Assembly: GCF_000263195.1 (NCBI RefSeq)
Contig: NC_018748.1
Location: 3,782,001-3,846,000, forward strand
Source of the DNA: Emticicia oligotrophica DSM 17448
GTDB lineage: Bacteria; Bacteroidota; Bacteroidia; Cytophagales; Spirosomataceae
Reading direction: 5' to 3'
Length of the DNA stretch: 64,000 nucleotides
Below, in pieces: positions 50,954 to 61,853 of this stretch. Each line of letters starts with the position of its first letter. Positions within the stretch are counted from its first letter, which is position 1. The notes under the pieces were generated by a model. The model did not search any database. It was not told where the DNA came from and worked only from the letters and a program-made list of their open reading frames with translations. The translations under genes were made by a program, and so were the position numbers.

Positions 50954-52642
50954 TCACCAATTTTGTTTAGGATGAACTTTGTTAATTGATTGAATATCAA
51001 TATTTTGATTTGTCCAATAAATACTGTTTAAACCTTTCTCTGACTTAATCAGCCCAATGTGGTATTTACCAGATTCAATGTAAGATTTTTCAATTACAGC
51101 CGTAAAGTTATCAATTTTGAGCTGATTATTAAGTAAAAACGTTTGTTCGAGGTAGGCTTTTTTTCCAAATGCTTTCAAATAACTTGGATAAATATAAATC
51201 CTTTCTTTAGATTTTATTATCACATAAAAGCCTGATTCTGGCTTACTTAAATCAATTGGTAACCCATTTTGAGGAATTACTAATTCAAAGGCATTGTTTT
51301 TTTCTTCGATGGTGTATTTAATACTATTTGTAGTATCTTTTTCTACCCCTAAATTGTCAATTAGTTTATCATAAAAGGCTTTAGTGGGTTCTTGTAAAAT
51401 ACGCATTATACCAGCTTTGGGGTATGATTTATCGCTATATTGTTGTTTAAATTGGTCGGTTAGTCTTTCTTGGTATAAATATTTTATAGAAGAATAATTG
51501 GCGATAAAACTATAAAAATTAAATACAATAGCCCCAAAAATTGCCACCTGAATAAATTTCGATTTGATTTTTTCTCCAATGTTATTGATTGCTACCAAGT
51601 AGAAAATTATCAGAGTGATAGTTGAATAAATTTTGTACTTACTTGTAGCTAATGTTTCTATTCCGTATGATGAACGGGCAACAACTATACCTACTGATGT
51701 TATCCCTACAAACGCTAAACAAGCCAATAGGAATAAATCATTGTTTCGGATATTCAAATCGTATTTTTTGAAGACAACTTGATAGGCAAATAAAATCATA
51801 AATAGAATGAAAAATAACCCTACTGCCATTGATAGGTCTAGCTGAATATTCCTGGAAAAGAATGAGGCATCGATGGAACTTCCGAGTGTAACGAAAAGTC
51901 CTTTTCCCAATAGCTTGAAATTTGTTAAATCTGTTTTTAGTACATTATCAGGACTTTTCTCAAAACCATAAAAAAAGCTGATTAGAATAATTATGGATGC
52001 TATTATCCAAATAAATAAATGCTTTTTTCTTTGCTGAATAAGTAAAACTAAGGCTCCAACTATTGGAATAATAATGCCATTACTGCTGGTGAATACACCA
52101 ATAAAACACATCAAAATTGACCATTGGAAATATTTTTTATGCTTGTTTTCAACTGAAAATGTGAGTAAATAGAAAACTAAAATTGTGATGAAAATTACAC
52201 CAAAGTTCTGAATGGAAGCCATTCCCCAAAAGATATTTTCATAAAGGCTAAAATTCAAAAGAATGAATACAACTGGAATAAAACTTTGTATTGATTGATT
52301 GTATTTTTTTGATAAATCATAAAAAAGTACAAGAATGCCAAGTAATGATAGGATTCCACCAAGCATCAAAACCTTGAGGTTTAAAGTCCCAAATAAGAAA
52401 TAAGTAAACCAAGCTGTGATGCGTGTAAGTAAGATTCGATGCTCGTTGTGTTGTGAAAAAAGCAATTTGAATTTTTCAGACAAAACATCTGTTTCGAGCA
52501 TTTTGGCAAGCGTATTCCTAATGGCAAAATCATCCCAATGTGGAATATTTACCGCATATTTTTGGAAAACTATACCCAGTAATATTACGGGTATAAAAAT
52601 GAGAATTGCTGAAAGAGTATTTTTTATAGTAAACTTAAACAC
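50954..52642 (-). CDS. GT-C-like multi-pass membrane protein
   Basis: A 562-aa protein with about eleven membrane helices and a soluble C-terminal domain of about 150 residues. The first extracytoplasmic loop has PHWDDFA and QHNEHRILLTRI, a combination seen in bacterial membrane proteins with the GT-C glycosyltransferase topology, where the acidic pair binds metal and the lipid-linked donor. This is a fold-level inference and the substrate is unknown. It stands next to an OafA-type acyltransferase on the same strand. Confidence 0.7.
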   Translation of the reverse strand: MFKFTIKNTLSAILIFIPVILLGIVFQKYAVNIPHWDDFAIRNTLAKMLETDVLSEKFKLLFSQHNEHRILLTRITAWFTYFLFGTLNLKVLMLGGILSLLGILVLFYDLSKKYNQSIQSFIPVVFILLNFSLYENIFWGMASIQNFGVIFITILVFYLLTFSVENKHKKYFQWSILMCFIGVFTSSNGIIIPIVGALVLLIQQRKKHLFIWIIASIIILISFFYGFEKSPDNVLKTDLTNFKLLGKGLFVTLGSSIDASFFSRNIQLDLSMAVGLFFILFMILFAYQVVFKKYDLNIRNNDLFLLACLAFVGITSVGIVVARSSYGIETLATSKYKIYSTITLIIFYLVAINNIGEKIKSKFIQVAIFGAIVFNFYSFIANYSSIKYLYQERLTDQFKQQYSDKSYPKAGIMRILQEPTKAFYDKLIDNLGVEKDTTNSIKYTIEEKNNAFELVIPQNGLPIDLSKPESGFYVIIKSKERIYIYPSYLKAFGKKAYLEQTFLLNNQLKIDNFTAVIEKSYIESGKYHIGLIKSEKGLNSIYWTNQNIDIQSINKVHPKQNW

Positions 52643-52689
52643 TTTATAGAATTATTCGTGGTTTTGTTGATTGAAGAAGATTGTAAAAA

Positions 52690-54771
52690 CTATAATTTTA
52701 AAATCGTAAATTCTACTCTGCGATTCTTTTTTCGTGTTTCTTCGGTTGAATTGCTGGCGATTGGTTTCGACTGTCCCCAACCCTTAGTTTGAATTCTTGC
52801 TGGGTCTATATGTCCATTCTCAACCAAATATTTTTTTACCTCGTTAGCTCTATTTTGTGATAATTTTACATTGAGCATAATATCATCTCCACTTCCGTCT
52901 GTATGTCCTTCAATAATTACCTGCATAGATTGGTATTCTTTCATTAACTCAATTATTCTATTTAGTTCTGAGTAAGATTCGGGTAAAATATCATATTTGC
53001 TTTGCTCAAAGAATAAATTATTTAATATCATTGTTTGCCCTTCTTTTACAGGAATTAGGTTAATATTTTTCTTTATTTCCCTGAAACGACGTTCTTTTGT
53101 TAAGTCAAGGCTTTCACTGATGCTTACAAAGCCTTTTTTTGAGGCATTTAAACTATAAGATTTCTTCAATGGCACGACCATTTTATATTCACCAGTATCA
53201 GGATTAAATTCGGCTACAATTGTTTCTTTGTTTAAGCTATCATTTAATACCTCCATCATTACATTGGCAGCGATTGGTCTTTTGTCGAATGCATTAACCA
53301 CCGTGCCTGAAATAATGGCTACAGGTTCTGGCTTAATAGAAGGGAAAAGGCGAATTCTAAATATATCTTCAGCACCAATTGAACGTTCCTCTGAACTTAA
53401 ATACGCAAATTCACCAGAAGCTGGAATGGTGAAGTAGCCGTCCCATTTAGGTGTATTTATAAGATTTCCAATATTTTCTGGTTCGCTCCATTTGGTCCAA
53501 GTGCTATCGAGTCTTCTGCTAAGAAATATATCACTATCGCCATAACCCGGAAATCCAGCCGTTGAAAAATATATCGTTCTTCCATCTGCTGCAATGAATG
53601 GCGTACTTTCATTTTCAGCCGTATTTATTGTAGCACCAAGATTAACTGGCTTTGACCAAATTCCATCGTTATTTAGAAATGAGACGTACAAATCTTTATC
53701 ACCCTTGCTATCTTTTCTTTGACAAGCCATTATCAAAACCTTCCCATTTGGGGCAATTGTAAACTCTGTATAACTATTCAAATTATAGTAATCATTAATG
53801 CGTTCTTCTTTAGGAAAATCCCAGCCTAATTTATTTCTTTTAGATTTTGATAAACCCGGTCGGTAAGTGCCATCGGGCATATAAACATTGACTAAGTAAA
53901 TAGTTTTACCATCGGCCGAAATGGTAGAAACCGCATTATGTTCGTCGGTATTAATTGGGCTGCCAATATTTTCCGCTTCTCCCCATGTTCCATCAGGTAA
54001 GATCTTAGATACCCACACATCTTGTCTTTTAGTTTTTCCGATGTTCATGTCATGTCCTTCTCTCGTAAAGAAAAGGGTTTTACCATCAGGAGTAATGATT
54101 GGGGCAACTTCTCTTTTTTGAGTATTTATTGTTCTTCCCAAGTTTTCTTTGGTAACGTCTTTGGGAATATCTTTAGCGTGATTTATTTTTGCCTCAAAAG
54201 GAAGTTCAATTTCTGATATGCCAATGGCATCTATTTGGTTATACCCTGATACCTTAGCTGGTGCTAAAATGAGTTTGATTGCAAAAACTTTAAACTCAGT
54301 TTGAGGAATGATGATGTTCCACATTCTTCCCTTTCCAACAAGACCATCTTCTTTATTTTCGTGAAGAATATATTCTTTGTCAAGCGAATCATAGGCTAAA
54401 ACTCTTATTACAGAGCCTGCATTAAAGTTTTCACCAATACAAATTTGTTTTATTTTTGTGGGGGTTTCAAAACCTACTTTAATAAATTCTTCAGCGTAAG
54501 TATCTGCTCCAGCAGGCGACCACGCACAGGCACTTTCGCCAGTTTGGGGTAGTTTATTGGGCGAACCAATTACTTGAATGGCTCTGTATTTTGGCCCTGG
54601 ACTATTGGCATCAACTCTTTCGGATGAAAAAGCTAATACCTTACTTGCCCACTGAACTTTTGGTTGGGCTTGTACGCATTGTCCAATAAGTAAAAATATT
54701 ACTAACCCAAATTTATAAAAAGTGGTAATAACAGCTTGTATTGAATATGTGCTTTGAAAAGTAAAAATCAT
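52690..54771 (-). CDS. PorE-like OmpA-family protein with PD40 and carboxypeptidase-regulatory-like domains
   Basis: A 693-aa exported envelope protein (hydrophobic FGLVIFLLIGQCVQA signal). Order of domains: an N-terminal beta-sandwich of about 160 residues reminiscent of discoidin domains (residues 40-200); PD40/WD40-like repeats (TPDGKTLFFTREGHD, SADGKTIYLVN, APNGKVLIMACQRKD, AADGRTIYFSTAGF) at about 220-460; a carboxypeptidase-regulatory-like beta-sandwich (ISGTVVNAFDKRPIAANVMM) at about 480-570; and a C-terminal OmpA peptidoglycan-binding domain (IIEGHTDGSGDDIMLN, RVEFTIL). T9SS protein PorE has TPR, WD40, CRD and OmpA; here the TPR is replaced by the beta-sandwich. Confidence 0.88.
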   Translation of the reverse strand: MIFTFQSTYSIQAVITTFYKFGLVIFLLIGQCVQAQPKVQWASKVLAFSSERVDANSPGPKYRAIQVIGSPNKLPQTGESACAWSPAGADTYAEEFIKVGFETPTKIKQICIGENFNAGSVIRVLAYDSLDKEYILHENKEDGLVGKGRMWNIIIPQTEFKVFAIKLILAPAKVSGYNQIDAIGISEIELPFEAKINHAKDIPKDVTKENLGRTINTQKREVAPIITPDGKTLFFTREGHDMNIGKTKRQDVWVSKILPDGTWGEAENIGSPINTDEHNAVSTISADGKTIYLVNVYMPDGTYRPGLSKSKRNKLGWDFPKEERINDYYNLNSYTEFTIAPNGKVLIMACQRKDSKGDKDLYVSFLNNDGIWSKPVNLGATINTAENESTPFIAADGRTIYFSTAGFPGYGDSDIFLSRRLDSTWTKWSEPENIGNLINTPKWDGYFTIPASGEFAYLSSEERSIGAEDIFRIRLFPSIKPEPVAIISGTVVNAFDKRPIAANVMMEVLNDSLNKETIVAEFNPDTGEYKMVVPLKKSYSLNASKKGFVSISESLDLTKERRFREIKKNINLIPVKEGQTMILNNLFFEQSKYDILPESYSELNRIIELMKEYQSMQVIIEGHTDGSGDDIMLNVKLSQNRANEVKKYLVENGHIDPARIQTKGWGQSKPIASNSTEETRKKNRRVEFTILKL

Positions 54772-55130
54772 TTTTATTGATATTCACTAGGTGATATTAT
54801 TATGGGGCTAAAATTATTCGTCAACAACGAAAGTAGTCAATTTTATGGCAGCATCAAAGATTCTAACGTTTACAAGTATGGATTTATGTTTAAGTTCTAT
54901 AAAAAATAATAATTTGGATTCTTAATTTATTCATTTACAGATGATTATGAACATTGATTGTGACTTTTATCAAATGAAATTTTAATTTAACTTTTTGTTA
55001 ACAAAATAATCTTCTAAAATTTCAACAAAAACTTTCATTCTAACGTTTTGTTTACGAATTTAGCGGAATAATTCGGGTTACGACCGCATAGCCGGTCCGA
55101 TTAATTAAATTTTAAAAAGCTCATAGTCCA
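54772..55130. promoter_or_regulatory. Intergenic region with 14-bp palindrome upstream of cytochrome c
   Basis: A 359-nt AT-rich space between divergent genes. It holds the perfect palindrome TTTTGTTAACAAAA (54993-55006), 125 nt before the cytochrome c start, and a small G+C-rich hairpin GACCG/CGGTC (55082-55097) near the ATG. No full TTG/TAnnTTTG promoter was found and no ORF is supported. Confidence 0.35.
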
Positions 55131-55451
55131 ATGAAAAAATCATTCCTAACCGTTGCGGTTGTACTAGGTATTGCATCAGTATCAAAAGCACAGACAAAAA
55201 TTCCACCAGATGTAGAAAAGTTATTACAAAAAAATACTTGTTTGGCTTGTCATAAAGTTGATACTCGTTTGGTTGGCCCTGCTTATGTTGAGGTAATGAA
55301 AAAGAAAAAATATAAGCCTGAACAAATTGTAGAATTAATTTACAAACCAAAACCATCTAACTGGGAAGGTTATCCTCCGATGGCGGCATTACCAAATGTT
55401 CCAAAAGATGAAGCAATGAAAATCGCTAAATGGATTTCTTCATTGAAGTAA
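55131..55451 (+). CDS. Periplasmic class I cytochrome c
   Basis: A 106-aa protein with a signal peptide ending SKA-QTK and one heme: CLACH (Cys37, Cys40, His41) and Met84 in GYPPMAALPN as the sixth ligand. The size fits a soluble electron carrier such as cytochrome c-551/552. It has its own transcription unit, ended by a bidirectional terminator. It may pass electrons to a terminal oxidase encoded elsewhere. Confidence 0.93.
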   Translation: MKKSFLTVAVVLGIASVSKAQTKIPPDVEKLLQKNTCLACHKVDTRLVGPAYVEVMKKKKYKPEQIVELIYKPKPSNWEGYPPMAALPNVPKDEAMKIAKWISSLK

Positions 55452-55470
55452 TTGTGGTCTAAGATTATAA

Positions 55471-55506
55471 TAAAAGCCTCTGCTGATTCATCAACAGAGG
55501 CTTTTA
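55471..55506. terminator. Bidirectional terminator
   Basis: TAAAAGCCTCTG (55471-55482) pairs with CAGAGGCTTTTA (55495-55506); the loop contains TGATTCATCA. It serves cytochrome c and the convergent DivIC gene. Confidence 0.9.
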
Positions 55507-55526
55507 TCATTTAAGTATTTATACTA

Positions 55527-55859
55527 CTATTCTTCTTCGTTTTCTTTTTCAATAGACTTATTATCTTCATCTACAATTACAAAAACGGTTTCACCGCTTT
55601 TTTTCATGAGGTATTGCTCACGGGCAAACTTCTCCATCGAACTTTGATTTCCCATTACTTCATGCTCTTCTTTTTTTACTTTTTTTAATTCTTCTACATA
55701 ATATTCTTGTTGCTCTTCCAGCTCCGAGAGTTTCTGCCAAAGTCTGAATTGAGCAATTAAATTGCTACCATCAAAAAAAGCTATCCATAAAAGTAAACCA
55801 ACTAAGGTGACTACATAAAAGCGGTATTTATGTATAAATCTTGGGATATAAATTCTCAT
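55527..55859 (-). CDS. FtsB/DivIC-family septum formation protein
   Basis: A 110-aa bitopic membrane protein: a short cytoplasmic N-terminus, one helix (YVVTLVGLLLWIAFF), a coiled coil (LSELEEQQEYYVEELKKVKK) and the typical EKFAREQYLMKKSGETVFVI end. It recruits FtsL-type partners at the division septum. It lies 132 nt downstream of eno on the same strand, with a terminator in between. Confidence 0.9.
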   Translation of the reverse strand: MRIYIPRFIHKYRFYVVTLVGLLLWIAFFDGSNLIAQFRLWQKLSELEEQQEYYVEELKKVKKEEHEVMGNQSSMEKFAREQYLMKKSGETVFVIVDEDNKSIEKENEEE

Positions 55860-55906
55860 ATTTTATAATTTTAAGCACGATTGGATGTCAAAAGTAGCAA
55901 AAACAA

Positions 55907-55936
55907 AAAAGTCTGCCAATAGTTTGACAGACTTTT
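55907..55936 (-). terminator. Intrinsic terminator of eno
   Basis: AAAAGTCTG (55907-55915) pairs with CAGACTTTT (55928-55936), and on the minus strand it is followed by more T. It lies 56 nt after the eno stop. Confidence 0.8.
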
Positions 55937-55991
55937 GTTTGGTCAAGAAGTTGTTAGATAACAACCTATTAACGATGATTTATGTGCTAAA

Positions 55992-57290
<1,299 letters not shown>

Positions 57291-57439
57291 TTATAAAAAA
57301 TATTGGAATCGTACAAGAAAACGATATTTTCTTTGGTGATTGGGGGTAAAATTAGCTAAATTTTCAGAACTGGGCAAATCAAAGTATGAATTGTATATGA
57401 ATTTGCTGGTTGACCAATATTTAATCAGTGTAAACAACA

Positions 57440-58324
57440 TTATACAATATTCATGGTTTGTTCTTTGATTTTCTCTAGTTCGTCTTTCATCTGCACAACT
57501 AACCTTTGAATCACCGAGTCGTTTGCTTTCGAGCCGATGGTATTGATTTCTCTGCCAATTTCTTGAGCAATGAAATTTAGTTTTTTGCCGTTTGAAGCAA
57601 CTTTTAATTCAGCAATGAAATATTCTAAGTGATTTTTCAAGCGAACTTTTTCTTCCGAAATATCAAATTTCTCAACGTAATAGATAAGTTCTTGCTCGAA
57701 ACGATTTTTATCAAAGCTTTCGCTTGAAGACCATTCTGCAACTGCTTTTGCAATTCTCTCACGTACAACTGGAATACGTTTAGGGTCTTGTGCTTCAACT
57801 TCAGACAATAATTGACTAATGTTTTGAATGTATTCTTCAAATTTAAAAGCAGTATTTTTTCCTTCTTGTGCTCTAAATTCTTTACACTTTGTTAAGGCCT
57901 GATTGATGGCTGTTTTCATTAAATCCCATTCTGCTTTTGCGTCGGCTTCGTTTAGCGAATCATTGTTATATGCATTGGGCATCATAGAAGCCATTCTTAA
58001 AAGTTCCGTTGGGCCTGGCTCGAAGCCTAGTTCGTTGGCAGTTGCTTGTAAATCACGGAAATAAGCCTTTATTAATGGGCGATTAACGACTGTTGCTGCA
58101 CCTGATTCATCTTTCGGTACAACGTTCATCATGAATTCTACTTTTCCTCGCTCAAGTTCTTGGGTAAGAATATTTCTGATTTCTATTTCGCGTTCTGAAT
58201 ACGTACGTGGAATACGGCAATAGATATCAAAGAATTTTGAATTTAAAGATTTGATTTCGACAGTTACAGAAATTTTGGTGTTCTCGACAGTGGCCGAACC
58301 AAAACCAGTCATTGATTGGAGCAT
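57440..58324 (-). CDS. YicC-family endoribonuclease
   Basis: A 294-aa protein starting MLQSMTGFGSATVEN, the YicC signature, with VEIKSLNSKFFDIYCRIP in the N-terminal domain and KLNFIAQEIGREINTIGSKA at the end (DUF1732 part). YicC proteins are conserved RNases or RNA-processing factors. The middle is a long alpha-helical region. It stands between the secreted unknown gene and eno on the same strand, with ordinary spacing. Confidence 0.93.
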   Translation of the reverse strand: MLQSMTGFGSATVENTKISVTVEIKSLNSKFFDIYCRIPRTYSEREIEIRNILTQELERGKVEFMMNVVPKDESGAATVVNRPLIKAYFRDLQATANELGFEPGPTELLRMASMMPNAYNNDSLNEADAKAEWDLMKTAINQALTKCKEFRAQEGKNTAFKFEEYIQNISQLLSEVEAQDPKRIPVVRERIAKAVAEWSSSESFDKNRFEQELIYYVEKFDISEEKVRLKNHLEYFIAELKVASNGKKLNFIAQEIGREINTIGSKANDSVIQRLVVQMKDELEKIKEQTMNIV

Positions 58325-58442
58325 GAATTAGAATTTCTGAATGTATGAGATTTTTATTTTGAGTTGGAAAGAGTAACCAGCTCATAAATTTAAGCTCATA
58401 GAGTTTGAACAATAAATTTTAAGCAAATAACGCAAAAATATA

Positions 58443-59915
58443 CTACATTTTCTCTACTATTTTCATTTTTCTCATATAAAGCGAAGGTCGAGCAAGTAGA
58501 TTTCTACGTTCGCGGCCCCAAACCAAGAAATTATCATCGAACCATGGCAAAAATCCAGTTATTTGTTCGTTTCCAGCCTCTTCATACATACCTTTGGCAA
58601 CTACTTCGCCAGTATCACTATCAAGCAAATTTGTATAAATGACATTCCCAAACTGACATCCGCCCAAGATTCGATTTTTATTTATCAAAAACTGCATGGC
58701 AGGTTTAACATTTGATTCTAAAATGTCAAGCTTACTCCCTGTCTGCGTACGAGAACGCATGGTATATATGTATGATGTGAGGCCATCTAGGGCGATAACA
58801 GAATTCCAGAGAATTTGGGCCTCGTTATTAAATTTACATATCATACTGTATTGATACTTAACCTTTCCGGTGTATTCTTGATTAGAGATATTTGCATCGA
58901 AAAAATCAAACACACACATAACTGATTTTCCATTATCAAGAAGTTTAAGTTGATGAACTATGGCATAAGGCGGTGCTTTTTGCTTCTGATTTAGTAAGTT
59001 GGAGAATTCTGAAAATTCTGTGTATTTTACTTTGTCAGGTGAGAAGTTTTCGTCTAAACAAGCTGTATATAAGCCTCGTACCCTAAAACTTAAACCCTTT
59101 GTGTAGGTGCCAATAACAAATAATTTCCCTCCAATTCTTATTGTTTTTGCTTCGTTGAACTGTTTTTTATCATTCGGAATTGTAAAACTACTTAGTTGAA
59201 ACCCTTCTTTTGAATATTTTTTTATGAGTAATGTTCCTTTAGCTTGTTGTTTTAAAATAACTGTAAAACTCTCGTTATCGGCATATAGTGATAAGAATTG
59301 AGCATTTTTGTTCAATAAATTTGGTAAAACCTTAAATGTTCCATCATCATGGAATATCATCACAACTGGTCTTTCCTTGTATTTGCAAGCAACGAAACAA
59401 TCTTCTCCTACAACTCTGAATGTAAACATTTTGATGCCGTCGGGTAGTGACCCTTCAATTTTTTGTTGAATCCCAGTTTTGATGGATGTTTTAAGGAGTG
59501 TTATTTTATTCTTGTTTAAAAAGTTATTAAACATAGCATAATGAAAAAGAGAATCGCTTTGTTCTCCGATAAAATCATATTTAGAGTCTATTTTAAAATC
59601 ATTTTGCCAGATATTTTTAATACTACGGTCGTATCCTTCGGTATGAACAAAAGTAAATTTCTCATCAGAATTGATATCTGACATGATTGTTCCGTTTTGC
59701 CCCATTGGAATGATATTATTGTGTTTGATTGGTTTAAATCCAAATTCTTCAATATTGGGTTGGCCTCCTTGTTTGATGTGGCTTTTGGGCATTACGCTTG
59801 TTTTGGGAGCAAGCCGTGCCGCCGTTTCTATAGATTCTTGTGAAGGAGAGATTCTTTGAGCAAAAATATTACTGTAAATAGTGGTAATGCACAGCCAAAA
59901 TAAAGTTTTTTTCAT
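58443..59915 (-). CDS. Secreted protein of unknown function
   Basis: A 490-aa protein with a signal peptide (KKTLFWLCITTIYSNIFA). The rest alternates beta-strands in blocks (TFRVVGEDCFVACKYKERPV, SFTVILKQQAKGTLLIKKYS, VMCVFDFFDANISNQE) that could form a propeller, without a recognised repeat motif. No lipobox and no T9SS tail, so probably periplasmic. I do not recognise the family. It has a good divergent promoter shared with argS. Confidence 0.75.
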   Translation of the reverse strand: MKKTLFWLCITTIYSNIFAQRISPSQESIETAARLAPKTSVMPKSHIKQGGQPNIEEFGFKPIKHNNIIPMGQNGTIMSDINSDEKFTFVHTEGYDRSIKNIWQNDFKIDSKYDFIGEQSDSLFHYAMFNNFLNKNKITLLKTSIKTGIQQKIEGSLPDGIKMFTFRVVGEDCFVACKYKERPVVMIFHDDGTFKVLPNLLNKNAQFLSLYADNESFTVILKQQAKGTLLIKKYSKEGFQLSSFTIPNDKKQFNEAKTIRIGGKLFVIGTYTKGLSFRVRGLYTACLDENFSPDKVKYTEFSEFSNLLNQKQKAPPYAIVHQLKLLDNGKSVMCVFDFFDANISNQEYTGKVKYQYSMICKFNNEAQILWNSVIALDGLTSYIYTMRSRTQTGSKLDILESNVKPAMQFLINKNRILGGCQFGNVIYTNLLDSDTGEVVAKGMYEEAGNEQITGFLPWFDDNFLVWGRERRNLLARPSLYMRKMKIVEKM

Positions 59916-59937
59916 AATTAATGCAGGTTAGTAGTAG

Positions 59938-59970
59938 TAAAGTTAGCTAGTAGAATTGCTAAAATACAAA
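59938..59970 (-). promoter_or_regulatory. Promoter of the secreted unknown gene
   Basis: On the minus strand TTTG (59970-59967), 21 nt, TAacTTTa (59945-59938) matches five of six fixed bases, 23 nt before the ATG at 59915. Confidence 0.45.
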
Positions 59971-59974
59971 TAAC

Positions 59975-60008
59975 TTGACACTTTTCTTCTAAAAAAACTG
60001 TACTTTTG
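59975..60008 (+). promoter_or_regulatory. Promoter of argS
   Basis: TTG (59975-59977), 23 nt, TActTTTG (60001-60008) matches all fixed bases. The -33 boxes of this and the minus-strand promoter are only 4 nt apart, back to back. Confidence 0.5.
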
Positions 60009-60064
60009 CAGCCCAGTAGGGCAGTTTTTTAAACTTGTCCATAATAAAAAAGGAAATCAGTTTT

Positions 60065-61840
60065 ATGAATATCGAGCAATCATTAAAAAAAGCCATTCAA
60101 GAAGCACTTTTGGCACTGTATCAAGTAGAAGAGGAAGTGATTTTACAACCCACAAAAAAAGATTTTGAAGGAAACTATACCTTTGTTGTTTTTCCTTTAG
60201 TGAAATCTTTGCGAAAAAATCCAGTGGAGTTGGGTAATGCCATTGGCCAATATTTGAAAGATAAAAACAGCTTTGTGAGTGGATTTAATGTAGTGCAAGG
60301 GTTTTTAAATATTGTACTTGATAATGGCGTATGGATTGATACACTTAATGCAATTTTAGCTGATGATTCATTTGGGCAATTACCTTCAAATGGACAGTCG
60401 GTAATGGTCGAGTTTTCTTCGCCAAATACCAATAAACCACTACACTTAGGACACCTCCGTAATAATTTTTTGGGCGAATCTGTTTCGAGTATTTTGAAAG
60501 CAGGCGGTTTTGAAGTAATCAAAACAAGTTTGGTCAATGACCGTGGTATTCATATTTGTAAGTCGATGTTGGCTTACCAAAAATTTGGCAACAATGAAAC
60601 ACCTGAATCATTAGGAATGAAAGGCGACCATTTGGTTGGCAAATATTATGTAGAGTTTGATAAGGCTTATAAAGCAGAAATTAATCAGTTAGTTGCCGAA
60701 GGAAAAACAGAAGATGAGGCAAAAAAAATCGCTCCTTTAATGCTTGAAGCACAAGCAATGCTTCAGAAATGGGAGCAAGGTGATGCCGAAGTGATGGCTT
60801 TGTGGCGTAAAATGAATGATTGGGTTTTTGCGGGCTTCAATGAAACTTATCAAAAAATTGGAGTTTCTTTTGATAAAGTTTACTATGAATCGAATACTTA
60901 CTTATTGGGTAAAGATTTAGTAGAAGAAGGTCTTGCAAGTGGCGTGTTTTTCAAAAAAGAAAATGGTAGTACTTGGATTGATTTGAAAGAAGAAGGGCTT
61001 GATGAAAAACTTGTTTTGCGTGCGGATGGAACTTCGGTATATATCACGCAAGATTTAGGTACAACCGATATGAAATTCAATGATTTTCATAATGATAAAT
61101 CAATTTGGGTGGTAGGAAATGAGCAAGATTACCATTTTCAAGTATTGTTTGCCATTATGAAGCGTTTAGGTCGCTCGTATGCTGATGGTTGTTATCATTT
61201 AAGTTACGGAATGGTTGATTTACCTTCAGGTAAAATGAAGTCTCGCGAGGGGACAGTGGTTGATGCTGATGACCTTGTGGCAGAAATGATTGAAACTGCC
61301 GCTGAAACAACCCGTGAGCGTGGTAAAATTGATGATTTTACTAAAGATGAGGCCGAAAATTTATTCCAAATGCTGGCTTTAGGTGCTTTAAAATACTTCT
61401 TACTTAAGGTTGAACCAAAGAAGAGAATGTTGTTTAATCCAGCAGAATCTATTGATTTTCAAGGAAATACGGGTCCATTTATTCAATATACACACGCACG
61501 TATTTGCTCTATCTTGCGTAAAGCAGAGGCGATGAATGTGCCAGTGAATAATCAAGTGAAAAATATTGACATCTTAAAACAAGAGTCAGAATTGATTTAT
61601 TTATTGAATGAATATCCGACTGTTATCCAAAAAGCATGTAATGAATATTCGCCAGCAGTAATTGCAAATTATGTTTATGAATTGGCAAAGACTTTTAACC
61701 AATTCTATGCCGAAGTTTCAATCATGAATGAAACAGATGCCGATAAGCAGCAATTCAGACTTTCGCTAATTAAAACTGTCGCTCAAACAATTTCAAAATC
61801 AATGAGTTTATTAGGTGTACAAGTACCTACACGTATGTAA
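60065..61840 (+). CDS. argS: Arginyl-tRNA synthetase
   Basis: A 591-aa class I synthetase; start at ATG 60065 (MNIEQSLKKAIQEALL), which gives the normal Add1 N-terminal domain, instead of the in-frame upstream codon at 60035. Motifs: SSPNTNKPLHLGHLRNN (HIGH), WVVGNEQDYHFQVLF, SYGMVDLPSGKMKSREGT (KMSKS region), and TGPFIQYTHARICSILRKA with the DALR anticodon-binding end. First gene of an operon with the glutathione peroxidase gene 13 nt later. Confidence 0.96.
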   Translation: MNIEQSLKKAIQEALLALYQVEEEVILQPTKKDFEGNYTFVVFPLVKSLRKNPVELGNAIGQYLKDKNSFVSGFNVVQGFLNIVLDNGVWIDTLNAILADDSFGQLPSNGQSVMVEFSSPNTNKPLHLGHLRNNFLGESVSSILKAGGFEVIKTSLVNDRGIHICKSMLAYQKFGNNETPESLGMKGDHLVGKYYVEFDKAYKAEINQLVAEGKTEDEAKKIAPLMLEAQAMLQKWEQGDAEVMALWRKMNDWVFAGFNETYQKIGVSFDKVYYESNTYLLGKDLVEEGLASGVFFKKENGSTWIDLKEEGLDEKLVLRADGTSVYITQDLGTTDMKFNDFHNDKSIWVVGNEQDYHFQVLFAIMKRLGRSYADGCYHLSYGMVDLPSGKMKSREGTVVDADDLVAEMIETAAETTRERGKIDDFTKDEAENLFQMLALGALKYFLLKVEPKKRMLFNPAESIDFQGNTGPFIQYTHARICSILRKAEAMNVPVNNQVKNIDILKQESELIYLLNEYPTVIQKACNEYSPAVIANYVYELAKTFNQFYAEVSIMNETDADKQQFRLSLIKTVAQTISKSMSLLGVQVPTRM

Positions 61841-61853
61841 CCTTTAATAAAAT

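Noticed and set aside
60009-60030. GCCC-AGTA-GGGC followed by T6 in the argS leader, as an attenuator
   Set aside because: The stem is only 4 bp, too weak for a terminator, and no leader peptide or T-box-like structure is visible; tRNA-sensing leaders of this kind are not expected in this phylum.
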